This document shows, piece after piece, positions 26,082-40,105 of a stretch of 64,000 nucleotides of DNA (within the stretch, counting starts at the first letter, position 1; the number at the start of each line of letters is the position of its first letter). The DNA is from Escarpia spicata. Taxonomy: Eukaryota; Annelida; Polychaeta; Sabellida; Siboglinidae. The position numbers and the translations under genes are program-made. The notes beneath the pieces are model-generated. The model was given only the letters and a program-made list of their open reading frames with translations. It was not told the DNA's origin and searched no databases. Location: NCBI GenBank assembly GCA_963995525.1, contig CAXEFP010000908.1:558001-622000 (forward strand), in the 5' to 3' direction.

Positions 26082-29000
26082 GTTTTCACACCTATAACTT
26101 ACGTAATATGTTCTTGTAACTTACGTGACGGGGATAAAACGGTAACATGCATTCCCATTTGGGGTTAATCTAATTATGTGTTTAGCTTGATATCAATCTA
26201 GCCTTCGTGAAGATTTGTAACATGCAAAACATCTATTTGGGGTAAGACCACAGTAATGATCCTTCCGCCGAAAAAAGTGCACTACAAATACCGTTTTGCT
26301 GTGATATGCATTAATTTTTTTTGGACATTTTGACATGGGACATGTTTGTCTCGTGAGTACTGAATGTACTGCTGCTTTAGACAAGATAAAACATCAAATG
26401 GGGATGAGTTTTCACACCTATAACTTACGTAATATGTTCTTGTAACTTAATGACGGGGATAAAACGGTAACATGCATTCCCATTTGGGGTTAATCTAGTT
26501 ATGTGTGTAGCTTGATATCAATCTAGCCTTCGTGAAGATTTGTAACATGCAAATCATCTATTTGGGATAAGACCACATTAAGGATCCTTCCGCCGAAAAA
26601 AGTGCACTACAAATACCGTTTTGCTGTGATATGCATTAATTTTTTTCGAACACTTTGACATGGGACATGTTTGTCTCGCGAGTACTGAATGTACTGCTGC
26701 TTTAGATAAGAAAAAACTTCAAATGGGGATTAGTTTTCACACCTATAACTTACGTAATATGTTCTTGTAACTTACGTGACGGAGATAGAACGGTAACATG
26801 CATTCCCATTTGTGATTAATCTAGTTATGTGTGTAGCTTGATATCAATCTAGCGTTCGTGAAGATTTGTAACATGCAAAACATCTATTTGGGGTAAGACC
26901 ACATTAAATATCCTTCCGCCGAAAAAAGTGCATTACAAATACCGTTTTGCTGTGATATGCATTAATTTTTTTCGAACACTTTGATATGGGACATGTTTGT
27001 CTCGTGAGTACTGAAGGTACTGCTGCTTTAGACAAGAAAAAACTTCAAATGGGGATGAGTTTTCACACCTATAACTTACGTAATATGTTCTTGTAACTTA
27101 CGTGACGGGGATAAAACGGTAACATGCATTCCCATTTGGGGTTAATCTAGTTATGTGTGTAGCTTGATATCAATCTAGCCTTCGTGAAGATTTGTAACAT
27201 GCAAATCATCTATTTGGGATAAGACCACATTAAGGATCCTTCCGCCGAAAAAAGTGCACTACAAATACCGTTTTGCTGTGATATGCATTAATTTTTTTCG
27301 AACACTTTGACATGGGACATGTTTGTCTCGTGAGTACTGAATGTACTGCTGCTTTAGATAAGAAAAAACTTCAAATGGGGATTAGTTTTCACACCTATAA
27401 CTTACGTAATATGTTCTTGTAACTTACGTGACGGAGATAGAACGGTAACATGCATTCCCATTTGTGATTAATCTAGTTATGTGTGTAGCTTGATATCAAT
27501 CTAGCCTTCGTGAAGATTTGTAACATGCAAAACATCTATTTGGGGTAAGACCACATTAAGGATCCTTCCGCCGAAAAAAGTGCACTACAAATACCGTTTT
27601 GCTGTGATATGCATTAATTTTTTTCGAACATTTTGACATGGGACATGTTTGTCTCGTGAGTACTGAATGTACTGCTGCTTTAGACAAGATAAAACATCAA
27701 ATGGGGATGAGTTTTCACACCTATAACTTACGTAATATGTTCTTGTAACTTACGTGACGGGGATAAAACGGTAACATGCATTCCCATTTGGGGTTAATCT
27801 AGTTATGTGTGTAGCTTGATATCAATCTAGCCTTCGTGAAGATTTGTAACATGCAAATCATCTATTTGGGATAAGACCACATTAAGGATCCTTCCGCCGA
27901 AAAAAGTGCACTACAAATACCGTTTTGCTGTGATATGCATTAATTTTTTTCGAACATTTTGACATGGGACATGTTTGTCTCGTGAGTACTGAATGTACTG
28001 CTGCTTTAGACAAGATAAAACATCAAATGGGGATGAGTTTTCACACCTATAACTTACGTAATATGTTCTTGTAACTTACGTGACGGAGATAGAACGGTAA
28101 CATGCATTCCCATTTGTGATTAATCTAGTTATGTGTGTAGCTTGATATCAATCTAGCCTTCGTGAAGATTTGTAACATGCAAAACATCTATTTGGGGTAA
28201 GACCACATTAAGGATCCTTCCGCCGAAAAAAGTGCACTACAAATACCGTTATGCTGTGATATGCATTAATTTTTTTCGAACATTTTGACATGGGACATGT
28301 TTGTCTCGTGAGTACTGAATGTACTGCTGCTTTAGACAAGATAAAACATCAAATGGGGATGAGTTTTCACACCTATAACTTACGTAATATGTTCTTGTAA
28401 CTTACGTGACGGGGATAAAACGGTAACATGCATTCCCATTTGGGGTTAATCTAATTATGTGTTTAGCTTGATATCAATCTAGCCTTCGTGAAGATTTGTA
28501 ACATGCAAAACATCTATTTGGGGTAAGACCACAGTAATGATCCTTCCGCCGAAAAAAGTGCACTACAAATACCGTTTTGCTGTGATATGCATTAATTTTT
28601 TTCGAACACTTTGACATGGGACATGTTTGTCTCGTGAGTACTGAATGTACTGCTGCTTTAGATAAGAAAAAACTTCAAATGGGGATTAGTTTTCACACCT
28701 ATAACTTACGTAATATGTTCTTGTAACTTACGTGACGGAGATAGAACGGTAACATGCATTCCCATTTGTGATTAATCTAGTTATGTGTGTAGCTTGATAT
28801 CAATCTAGCCTTCGTGAAGATTTGTAACATGCAAAACATCTATTTGGGGTAAGACCACATTAAGGATCCTTCCGCCGAAAAAAGTGCACTACAAATACCG
28901 TTTTGCTGTGATATGCATTAATTTTTTTCGAACATTTTGACATGGGACATGTTTGTCTCGTGAGTACTGAATGTACTGCTGCTTTAGACAAGATAAAACA

Positions 29001-29150
29001 TCAAATGGGGATGAGTTTTCACACCTATAACTTACGTAATATGTTCTTGTAACTTACGTGACGGGGATAAAACGATAACATGCATTCCCATTTGGGGTTA
29101 ATCTAGTTATGTGTGTAGCTTGATATCAATCTAGCCTTCGTGAAGATTTG
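26077..29150 (+). repeat. Segmental duplication copy 1 (about 9.4 monomers)
   Basis: This covers units 81-90 in the order E G aH G A F aD EG A H. It is matched at +3,259 bp by the next block. The offset is one short of 10 x 326 because both copies carry the same 1-bp deletion (CTTAATGACGG, near 26449 and 29708). Other shared rare variants are CTCGCGAGT (26677 and 29936), CTAGCGTTCG (26853 and 30112), the recombinant EG unit (28363 and 31621) and ACGATAACAT (29072 and 32331). Similarity ends between 29072 and about 29150, where copy 1 continues as H and copy 2 as F. Confidence 0.92.
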
Positions 29151-29335
29151 TAACATGCAAAACATCTATTTGGGGTAAGACCACATTAAATATCCTTCCG
29201 CCGAAAAAAGTGCATTACAAATACCGTTTTGCTGTGATATGCATTAATTTTTTTCGAACACTTTGATATGGGACATGTTTGTCTCGTGAGTACTGAAGGT
29301 ACTGCTGCTTTAGACAAGAAAAAACTTCAAATGGG

Positions 29336-32300
29336 GATGAGTTTTCACACCTATAACTTACGTAATATGTTCTTGTAACTTACGTGACGGGGATAAAACG
29401 GTAACATGCATTCCCATTTGGGGTTAATCTAATTATGTGTTTAGCTTGATATCAATCTAGCCTTCGTGAAGATTTGTAACATGCAAAACATCTATTTGGG
29501 GTAAGACCACAGTAATGATCCTTCCGCCGAAAAAAGTGCACTACAAATACCGTTTTGCTGTGATATGCATTAATTTTTTTTGGACATTTTGACATGGGAC
29601 ATGTTTGTCTCGTGAGTACTGAATGTACTGCTGCTTTAGACAAGATAAAACATCAAATGGGGATGAGTTTTCACACCTATAACTTACGTAATATGTTCTT
29701 GTAACTTAATGACGGGGATAAAACGGTAACATGCATTCCCATTTGGGGTTAATCTAGTTATGTGTGTAGCTTGATATCAATCTAGCCTTCGTGAAGATTT
29801 GTAACATGCAAATCATCTATTTGGGATAAGACCACATTAAGGATCCTTCCGCCGAAAAAAGTGCACTACAAATACCGTTTTGCTGTGATATGCATTAATT
29901 TTTTTCGAACACTTTGACATGGGACATGTTTGTCTCGCGAGTACTGAATGTACTGCTGCTTTAGATAAGAAAAAACTTCAAATGGGGATTAGTTTTCACA
30001 CCTATAACTTACGTAATATGTTCTTGTAACTTACGTGACGGAGATAGAACGGTAACATGCATTCCCATTTGTGATTAATCTAGTTATGTGTGTAGCTTGA
30101 TATCAATCTAGCGTTCGTGAAGATTTGTAACATGCAAAACATCTATTTGGGGTAAGACCACATTAAATATCCTTCCGCCGAAAAAAGTGCATTACAAATA
30201 CCGTTTTGCTGTGATATGCATTAATTTTTTTCGAACACTTTGATATGGGACATGTTTGTCTCGTGAGTACTGAAGGTACTGCTGCTTTAGACAAGAAAAA
30301 ACTTCAAATGGGGATGAGTTTTCACACCTATAACTTACGTAATATGTTCTTGTAACTTACGTGACGGGGATAAAACGGTAACATGCATTCCCATTTGGGG
30401 TTAATCTAGTTATGTGTGTAGCTTGATATCAATCTAGCCTTCGTGAAGATTTGTAACATGCAAATCATCTATTTGGGATAAGACCACATTAAGGATCCTT
30501 CCGCCGAAAAAAGTGCACTACAAATACCGTTTTGCTGTGATATGCATTAATTTTTTTCGAACACTTTGACATGGGACATGTTTGTCTCGTGAGTACTGAA
30601 TGTACTGCTGCTTTAGATAAGAAAAAACTTCAAATGGGGATTAGTTTTCACACCTATAACTTACGTAATATGTTCTTGTAACTTACGTGACGGAGATAGA
30701 ACGGTAACATGCATTCCCATTTGTGATTAATCTAGTTATGTGTGTAGCTTGATATCAATCTAGCCTTCGTGAAGATTTGTAACATGCAAAACATCTATTT
30801 GGGGTAAGACCACATTAAGGATCCTTCCGCCGAAAAAAGTGCACTACAAATACCGTTTTGCTGTGATATGCATTAATTTTTTTCGAACATTTTGACATGG
30901 GACATGTTTGTCTCGTGAGTACTGAATGTACTGCTGCTTTAGACAAGATAAAACATCAAATGGGGATGAGTTTTCACACCTATAACTTACGTAATATGTT
31001 CTTGTAACTTACGTGACGGGGATAAAACGGTAACATGCATTCCCATTTGGGGTTAATCTAGTTATGTGTGTAGCTTGATATCAATCTAGCCTTCGTGAAG
31101 ATTTGTAACATGCAAATCATCTATTTGGGATAAGACCACATTAAGGATCCTTCCGCCGAAAAAAGTGCACTACAAATACCGTTTTGCTGTGATATGCATT
31201 AATTTTTTTCGAACATTTTGACATGGGACATGTTTGTCTCGTGAGTACTGAATGTACTGCTGCTTTAGACAAGATAAAACATCAAATGGGGATGAGTTTT
31301 CACACCTATAACTTACGTAATATGTTCTTGTAACTTACGTGACGGAGATAGAACGGTAACATGCATTCCCATTTGTGATTAATCTAGTTATGTGTGTAGC
31401 TTGATATCAATCTAGCCTTCGTGAAGATTTGTAACATGCAAAACATCTATTTGGGGTAAGACCACATTAAGGATCCTTCCGCCGAAAAAAGTGCACTACA
31501 AATACCGTTATGCTGTGATATGCATTAATTTTTTTCGAACATTTTGACATGGGACATGTTTGTCTCGTGAGTACTGAATGTACTGCTGCTTTAGACAAGA
31601 TAAAACATCAAATGGGGATGAGTTTTCACACCTATAACTTACGTAATATGTTCTTGTAACTTACGTGACGGGGATAAAACGGTAACATGCATTCCCATTT
31701 GGGGTTAATCTAATTATGTGTTTAGCTTGATATCAATCTAGCCTTCGTGAAGATTTGTAACATGCAAAACATCTATTTGGGGTAAGACCACAGTAATGAT
31801 CCTTCCGCCGAAAAAAGTGCACTACAAATACCGTTTTGCTGTGATATGCATTAATTTTTTTCGAACACTTTGACATGGGACATGTTTGTCTCGTGAGTAC
31901 TGAATGTACTGCTGCTTTAGATAAGAAAAAACTTCAAATGGGGATTAGTTTTCACACCTATAACTTACGTAATATGTTCTTGTAACTTACGTGACGGAGA
32001 TAGAACGGTAACATGCATTCCCATTTGTGATTAATCTAGTTATGTGTGTAGCTTGATATCAATCTAGCCTTCGTGAAGATTTGTAACATGCAAAACATCT
32101 ATTTGGGGTAAGACCACATTAAGGATCCTTCCGCCGAAAAAAGTGCACTACAAATACCGTTTTGCTGTGATATGCATTAATTTTTTTCGAACATTTTGAC
32201 ATGGGACATGTTTGTCTCGTGAGTACTGAATGTACTGCTGCTTTAGACAAGATAAAACATCAAATGGGGATGAGTTTTCACACCTATAACTTACGTAATA

Positions 32301-32410
32301 TGTTCTTGTAACTTACGTGACGGGGATAAAACGATAACATGCATTCCCATTTGGGGTTAATCTAGTTATGTGTGTAGCTTGATATCAATCTAGCCTTCGT
32401 GAAGATTTGT
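29336..32410 (+). repeat. Segmental duplication copy 2 (about 9.4 monomers)
   Basis: This covers units 91-100 in the order E G aH G A F aD EG A, then an F-type unit. The left junction lies between about 29325 and 29340: upstream of it copy 2 shows the H-type tail (GAAGGTACT, AAGAAAAAACTTC), whereas copy 1 shows the ordinary tail. By eye I saw no base difference from copy 1 within the block, so the event looks very recent. A join within the array assembly is the alternative explanation to exclude. Confidence 0.9.
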
Positions 32411-32599
32411 AACATGCAAATCATCTATTTGGGATAAGACCACATTAAGGATCCTTCCGCCGAAAAAAGTGCACTACAAATACCGTTTTGCTGTGATATG
32501 CATTAATTTTTTTCGAACACTTTGACATGGGACATGTTTGTCTCGTGAGTACTGAATGTACTGCTGCTTTAGACAAGATAAAACATCAAATGGGGATGA

Positions 32600-35500
32600 G
32601 TTTTCACACCTATAACTTACGTAATATGTTCTTGTAACTTACGTGACGGGGATAAAACGGTAACATGCATTCCCATTTGGGGTTAATCTAGTTATGTGTG
32701 TAGCTTGATATCAATCTAGCCTTCGTGAAGATTTGTAACATGCAAATCATCTATTTGGGATAAGACCACATTAAGGATCCTTCCGCCGAAAAAAGTGCAC
32801 TACAAATACCGTTTTGCTGTGATATGCATTAATTTTTTTTCGAACATTTTGACATGGGACATGTTTGTCTCGTGAGTACTGAATGTACTGCTGCTTTAGA
32901 CAAGATAAAACATCAAATGGGGATGAGTTTTCACACCTATAACTTACGTAATATGTTCTTGTAACTTACGTGACGGAGATAGAACGGTAACATGCATTCC
33001 CATTTGTGATTAATCTAGTTATGTGTGTAGCTTGATATCAATCTAGCCTTCGTGAAGATTTGTAACATGCAAAACATCTATTTGGGGTAAGACCACATTA
33101 AGGATCCTTCCGCCGAAAAAAGTGCACTACAAATACCGTTATGCTGTGATATGCATTAATTTTTTTCGAACATTTTGACATGGGACATGTTTGTCTCGTG
33201 AGTACTGAATGTACTGCTGCTTTAGACAAGATAAAACATCAAATGGGGATGAGTTTTCACACCTATAACTTACGTAATATGTTCTTGTAACTTACGTGAC
33301 GGGGATAAAACGGTAACATGCATTCCCATTTGGGGTTAATCTAATTATGTGTTTAGCTTGATATCAATCTAGCCTTCGTGAAGATTTGTAACATGCAAAA
33401 CATCTATTTGGGGTAAGACCACAGTAATGATCCTTCCGCCGAAAAAAGTGCACTACAAATACCGTTTTGCTGTGATATGCATTAATTTTTTTTGGACATT
33501 TTGACATGGGACATGTTTGTCTCGTGAGTACTGAATGTACTGCTGCTTTAGACAAGATAAAACATCAAATGGGGATGAGTTTTCACACCTATAACTTACG
33601 TAATATGTTCTTGTAACTTACGTGACGGGGATAAAACGGTAACATGCATTCCCATTTGGGGTTAATCTAGTTATGTGTGTAGTTTGATATTTGATATCAA
33701 TCTAGCCTTCGTGAAGATTTGTAACATGCAAATCATCTATTTGGGATAAGACCACATTAAGGATCCTTCCGCCGAAAAAAGTGCACTACAAATACCGTTT
33801 TGCTGTGATATGCATTAATTTTTTTCGAACACTTTGACATGGGACATGTTTGTCTCGTGAGTACTGAATGTACTGCTGCTTTAGATAAGAAAAAACTTCA
33901 AATGGGGATTAGTTTTCACACCTATAACTTACGTAATATGTTCTTGTAACTTACGTGACGGAGATAGAACGGTAACATGCATTCCCATTTGTGATTAATC
34001 TAGTTATGTGTGTAGCTTGATATCAATCTAGCCTTCGTGAAGATTTGTAACATGCAAAACATCTATTTGGGGTAAGACCACATTAAGGATCCTTCCGCCG
34101 AAAAAAGTGCACTACAAATACCGTTTTGCTGTGATATGCATTAATTTTTTTCGAAAATTTTGACATGGGACATGTTTGTCTCGTGAGTACTGAATGTACT
34201 GCTGCTTTAGACAAGATAAAACATCAAATGGGGATGAGTTTTCACACCTATAACTTACGTAATATGTTCTTGTAACTTACGTGACGGGGATAAAACGGTA
34301 ACATGCATTCCCATTTGGGGTTAATCTAGTTATGTGTGTAGCTTGATATCAATCTAGCCTTCGTGAAGATTTGTAACATGCAAAACATCTATTTGGGGTA
34401 AGACCACAGTAAGGATCCTTCCGCCGAAAAAAGTGCACTACAAATACCGTTTTGCTGTGATATGCATTAATTTTTTTCGAACATTTTGACATGGGACATG
34501 TTTGTCTCGTGAGTACTGAATGTACTGCTGCTTTAGACAAGATAAAACATCAAATGGGGATGAGTTTTCATACCTATAACTTACGTAATATGTTCTTGTA
34601 ACTTACGTGACGGGGATAAAACGGTAACATGCATTCCCATTTGGGGTTAATCTAGTTATGTGTGTAGCTTGATATCAATCTAGCCTTCGTGAAGATTTGT
34701 AACATGCAAATCATCTATTTGGGATAAGACCACATTAAGGATCCTTCCGCCGAAAAAAGTGCACTACAAATACCGTTTTGCTGTGATATGCATTAATTTT
34801 TTTCGAACACTTTGACATGGGACATGTTTGTCTCGTGAGTACTGAATGTACTGCTGCTTTAGATAAGAAAAAACTTCAAATGGGGATTAGTTTTCACACC
34901 TATAACTTACGTAATATGTTCTTGTAACTTACGTGACGGAGATAGAACGGTAACATGCATTCCCATTTGTGATTAATCTAGTTATGTGTGTAGCTTGATA
35001 TCAATCTAGCCTTCGTGAAGATTTGTAACATACAAAACATCTATTTGGGGTAAGACCACATTAAGGATCCTTCCGCCGAAAAAAGTGCACTACAAATACC
35101 GTTTTGCTGTGATATGCATTAATTTTTTTCGAACATTTTGACATGGGACATGTTTGTCTCGTGAGTACTGAATGTACTGCTGCTTTAGACAAGATAAAAC
35201 ATCAAATGGGGATGAGTTTTCACACCTATAACTTACGTAATATGTTCTTGTAACTTACGTGACGGGGATAAAACGGTAACATGCATTCCCATTTGGGGTT
35301 AATCTAGTTATGTGTGTAGCTTGATATCAATCTAGCCTTCGTGAAGATTTGTAACATGCAAAACATCTATTTGGGGTAAGACCACAGTAATGATCCTTCC
35401 GCCGAAAAAAGTGCACTACAAATACCGTTTTGCTGTGATATGCATTAATTTGTTTCGAACATTTTGACATGGGACATGTTTGTCTCGTGAGTACTGAATG

Positions 35501-36519
35501 TACTGCTGCTTTAGACAAGATAAAACATCAAATGGGGATGAGTTTTCACACCTATAACTTACGTAATATGTTCTTGTAACTTACGTGACGGGGATAAAAC
35601 GGTAACATGCATTCCCATTTGGGGTTAATCTAGTTATGTGTGTAGCTTGATATCAATCTAGCCTTCGTGAAGATTTGTAACATGCAAATCATCTATTTGG
35701 GATAAGACCACATTAAGGATCCTTCCGCCGAAAAAAGTGCACTACAAATACCGTTTTGCTGTGATATGCATTAATTTTTTTCGAACACTTTGACATGGGA
35801 CATGTTTGTCTCGTGAGTACTGAATGTACTGCTGCTTTAGATAAGAAAAAACTTCAAATGGGGATTAGTTTTCACACCTATAACTTACGTAATATGTTCT
35901 TGTAACTTACATGACGGAGATAGAACGGTAACATGCATTCCCATTTGTGATTAATCTAGTTATGTGTGTAGCTTGATATCAATCTAGCCTTCGTGAAGAT
36001 TTGTAACATGCAAAACATCTATTTGGGGTAAGACCACATTAAGGATCCTTCCGCCGAAAAAAGTGCACTACAAATACCGTTTTGCTGTGATATGCATTAA
36101 TTTTTTTCGAACATTTTGACATGGGACATGTTTGTCTCGTGAGTACTGAATGTACTGCTGCTTTAGACAAGATAAAACATCAAATGGGGATGAGTTTTCA
36201 CACCTATAACTTACGTAATATGTTCTTGTAACTTACGTGACGGGGATAAAACGGTAACATGCATTCCCATTTGGGGTTAATCTAGTTATGTGTGTAGCTT
36301 GATATCAATCTAGCCTTCGTGAAGATTTGTAACATGCAAAACATCTATTTGGGGTAAGACCACATTAAATATCCTTCCGCCGAAAAAAGTGCATTACAAA
36401 TACCGTTTTGCTGTGATATGCATTAATTTTTTTCGAACACTTTGATATGGGACATGTTTGTCTCGTGAGTACTGAAGGTACTGCTGCTTTAGACAAGAAA
36501 AAACTTCAAATGGGGATGA
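32600..36519 (+). repeat. Units 101-112, mixed haplotypes with a 7-bp expansion
   Basis: Order is F aD E G A B G A EB G A H. The opening F-aD-E-G run repeats the order at units 79-82. Unit 101 has an extra T (T8 at 32833-32840). Unit 104 carries the 7-bp duplication listed separately. Unit 109 (35216) combines a B front and CGAACATTTT with the E marker CAGTAATG, so it is a recombinant. Unit 108 has CATACAAAAC near 35030. Confidence 0.75.
33684..33697 (+). repeat. 7-bp tandem duplication TTGATAT inside unit 104
   Basis: TTGATAT is present twice in a row (33684-33690 and 33691-33697) where other units have it once within TTGATATCAA. The neighbouring base is also changed (AGTTTG for AGCTTG). 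This is the largest indel in the window and shifts all later monomers by +7. Slippage at the palindrome is a likely cause. It is private to one unit, so it arose after the last amplification that touched this unit. Confidence 0.9.
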
Positions 36520-39500
36520 GTTTTCACACCTATAACTTACGTAATATGTTCTTGTAACTTACGTGACGGGGATAAAACGGTAACATGCATTCCCATTTGG
36601 GGTTAATCTAGTTATGTGTGTAGCTTGATATCAATCTAGCCTTCGTGAAGATTTGTAACATGCAAATCATCTATTTGGGATAAGACCACATTAAGGATCC
36701 TTCCGCCGAAAAAAGTGCACTACAAATACCGTTTTGCTGTGATATGCATTAATTTTTTTTGAACACTTTGACATGGGACATGTTTGTCTCGTGAGTACTG
36801 AATGTACTGCTGCTTTAGATAAGAAAAAACTTCAAATGGGGATTAGTTTTCACACCTATAACTTACGTAATATGTTCTTGTAACTTACGTGACGGAGATA
36901 GAACGGTAACATGCATTCCCATTTGTGATTAATCTAGTTATGTGTGTAGCTTGATATCAATCTAGCCTTCGTGAAGATTTGTAACATGCAAAACATCTAT
37001 TTGGGGTAAGACCACATTAAGGATCCTTCCGCCGAAAAAAGTGCACTACAAATACCGTTTTGCTGTGATATGCATTAATTTTTTTCGAACATTTTGACAT
37101 GGGACATGTTTGTCTCGTGAGTACTGAATGTACTGCTGCTTTAGACAAGATAAAACATCAAATGGGGATGAGTTTTCACACCTATAACTTACGTAATATG
37201 TTCTTGTAACTTACGTGACGGGGATAAAACGGTAACATGCATTCCCATTTGGGGTTAATCTAGTTATGTGTGTAGCTTGATATCAATCTAGCCTTCGTGA
37301 AGATTTGTAACATGCAAAACATCTATTTGGGGTAAGACCACAGTAAGGATCCTTCCGCCGAAAAAAGTGCACTACAAATACCGTTTTGCTGTGATATGCA
37401 TTAATTTTTTTCGAACATTTTGACATGGGACATGTTTGTCTCGTGAGTACTGAATGTACTGCTGCTTTAGACAAGATAAAACATCAAATGGGGATGAGTT
37501 TTCACACCTATAACTTACGTAATATGTTCTTGTAACTTACGTGACGGGGATAAAACGGTAACATGCATTCCCATTTGGGGTTAATCTAGTTATGTGTGTA
37601 GCTTGATATCAATCTAGCCTTCGTGAAGATTTGTAACATGCAAAACATCTATTTGGGGTAAGACCACATTAAATATCCTTCCGCCGAAAAAAGTGCATTA
37701 CAAATACCGTTTTGCTGTGATATGCATTAATTTTTTTCGAACACTTTGATATGGGACATGTTTGTCTCGTGAGTACTGAAGGTACTGCTGCTTTAGACAA
37801 GAAAAAACTTCAAATGGGGATGAGTTTTCACACCTATAACTTACGTAATATGTTCTTGTAACTTACGTGACGGGGATAAAACGGTAACATGCATTCCCAT
37901 TTGGGGTTAATCTAGTTATGTGTGTAGCTTGATATCAATCTAGCCTTCGTGAAGATTTGTAACATGCAAATCATCTATTTGGGATAAGACCACATTAAGG
38001 ATCCTTCCGCCGAAAAAAGTGCACTACAAATACCGTTTTGCTGTGATATGCATTAATTTTTTTCGAACACTTTGACATGGGACATGTTTGTCTCGTGAGT
38101 ACTGAATGTACTGCTGCTTTAGACAAGATAAAACTTCAAATGGGGATTAGTTTTCACACCTATAACTTACGTAATATGTTCTTGTAACTTACGTGACGGA
38201 GATAGAACGGTAACATGCATTCCCATTTGTGATTAATCTAGTTATGTGTGTAGCTTGATATCAATCTAGCCTTCGTGAAGATTTGTAACATGCAAAACAT
38301 CTATTTGGGGTAAGACCACATTAAGGATCCTTCCGCCGAAAAAAGTGCACTACAAATACCGTTTTGCTGTGATATGCATTAATTTTTTTCGAACATTTTG
38401 ACATGGGACATGTTTGTCTCGTGAGTACTGAATGTACTGCTGCTTTAGACAAGATAAAACATCAAATGGGGATGAGTTTTCACACCTATAACTTACGTAA
38501 TATGTTCTTGTAACTTACGTGACGGGGATAAAACGGTAACATGCATTCCCATTTGGGGTTAATCTAGTTATGTGTGTAGCTTGATATCAATCTAGCCTTC
38601 GTGAAGATTTGTAACATGCAAAACATCTATTTGGGGTAAGACCACAGTAAGGATCCTTCCGCCGAAAAAAGTGCACTACAAATACCGTTTTGCTGTGATA
38701 TGCATTAATTTTTTTCGAACATTTTGACATGGGACATGTTTGTCTCGTGAGTACTGAATGTACTGCTGCTTTAGACAAGATAAAACATCAAATGGGGATG
38801 AGTTTTCACACCTATAACTTACGTAATATGTTCTTGTAACTTACGTGACGGGGATAAAACGGTAACATGCATTCCCATTTGGGGTTAATCTAGTTATGTG
38901 TGTAGCTTGATATCAATCTAGCCTTCGTGAAGATTTGTAACATGCAAAACATCTATTTGGGGTAAGACCACATTAAATATCCTTCCGCCGAAAAAAGTGC
39001 ATTACAAATACCGTTTTGCTGTGATATGCATTAATTTTTTTCGAACACTTTGATATGGGACATGTTTGTCTCGTGAGTACTGAAGGTACTGCTGCTTTAG
39101 ACAAGAAAAAACTTCAAATGGGGATGAGTTTTCACACCTATAACTTACGTAATATGTTCTTGTAACTTACGTGACGGGGATAAAACGGTAACATGCATTC
39201 CCATTTGGGGTTAATCTAGTTATGTGTGTAGCTTGATATCAATCTAGCCTTCGTGAAGATTTGTAACATGCAAATCATCTATTTGGGATAAGACCACATT
39301 AAGGATCCTTCCGCCGAAAAAAGTGCACTACAAATACCGTTTTGCTGTGATATGCATTAATTTTTTTTGAACACTTTGACATGGGACATGTTTGTCTCGT
39401 GAGTACTGAATGTACTGCTGCTTTAGATAAGAAAAAACTTCAAATGGGGATTAGTTTTCACACCTATAACTTACGTAATATGTTCTTGTAACTTACGTGA

Positions 39501-40105
39501 CGGAGATAGAACGGTAACATGCATTCCCATTTGTGATTAATCTAGTTATGTGTGTAGCTTGATATCAATCTAGCCTTCGTGAAGATTTGTAACATGCAAA
39601 ACATCTATTTGGGGTAAGACCACATTAAGGATCCTTCCGCCGAAAAAAGTGCACTACAAATACCGTTTTGCTGTGATATGCATTAATTTTTTTCGAACAT
39701 TTTGACATGGGACATGTTTGTCTCGTGAGTACTGAATGTACTGCTGCTTTAGACAAGATAAAACATCAAATGGGGATGAGTTTTCACACCTATAACTTAC
39801 GTAATATGTTCTTGTAACTTACGTGACGGGGATAAAACGGTAACATGCATTCCCATTTGGGGTTAATCTAGTTATGTGTGTAGCTTGATATCAATCTAGC
39901 CTTCGTGAAGATTTGTAACATGCAAAACATCTATTTGGGGTAAGACCACAGTAAGGATCCTTCCGCCGAAAAAAGTGCACTACAAATACCGTTTTGCTGT
40001 GATATGCATTAATTTTTTTCGAACATTTTGACATGGGACATGTTTGTCTCGTGAGTACTGAATGTACTGCTGCTTTAGACAAGATAAAACATCAAATGGG
40101 GATGA
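36520..40105 (+). repeat. Units 113-123, 4-unit higher-order repeat G A B H (1,304 bp)
   Basis: Order is G A B H, G A B H, G A B. The B units begin at 37172, 38476 and 39780, exactly 1,304 bp apart. A rare TTTTTTTTGAAC variant of G is shared by units 113 (36761) and 121 (39369), 8 units apart, but not by unit 117. Unit 117 instead has a partly converted tail (GACAAGATAAAACTTC near 38125). The run continues into a C unit at 40106, so the last repeat is truncated after B. Confidence 0.85.
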
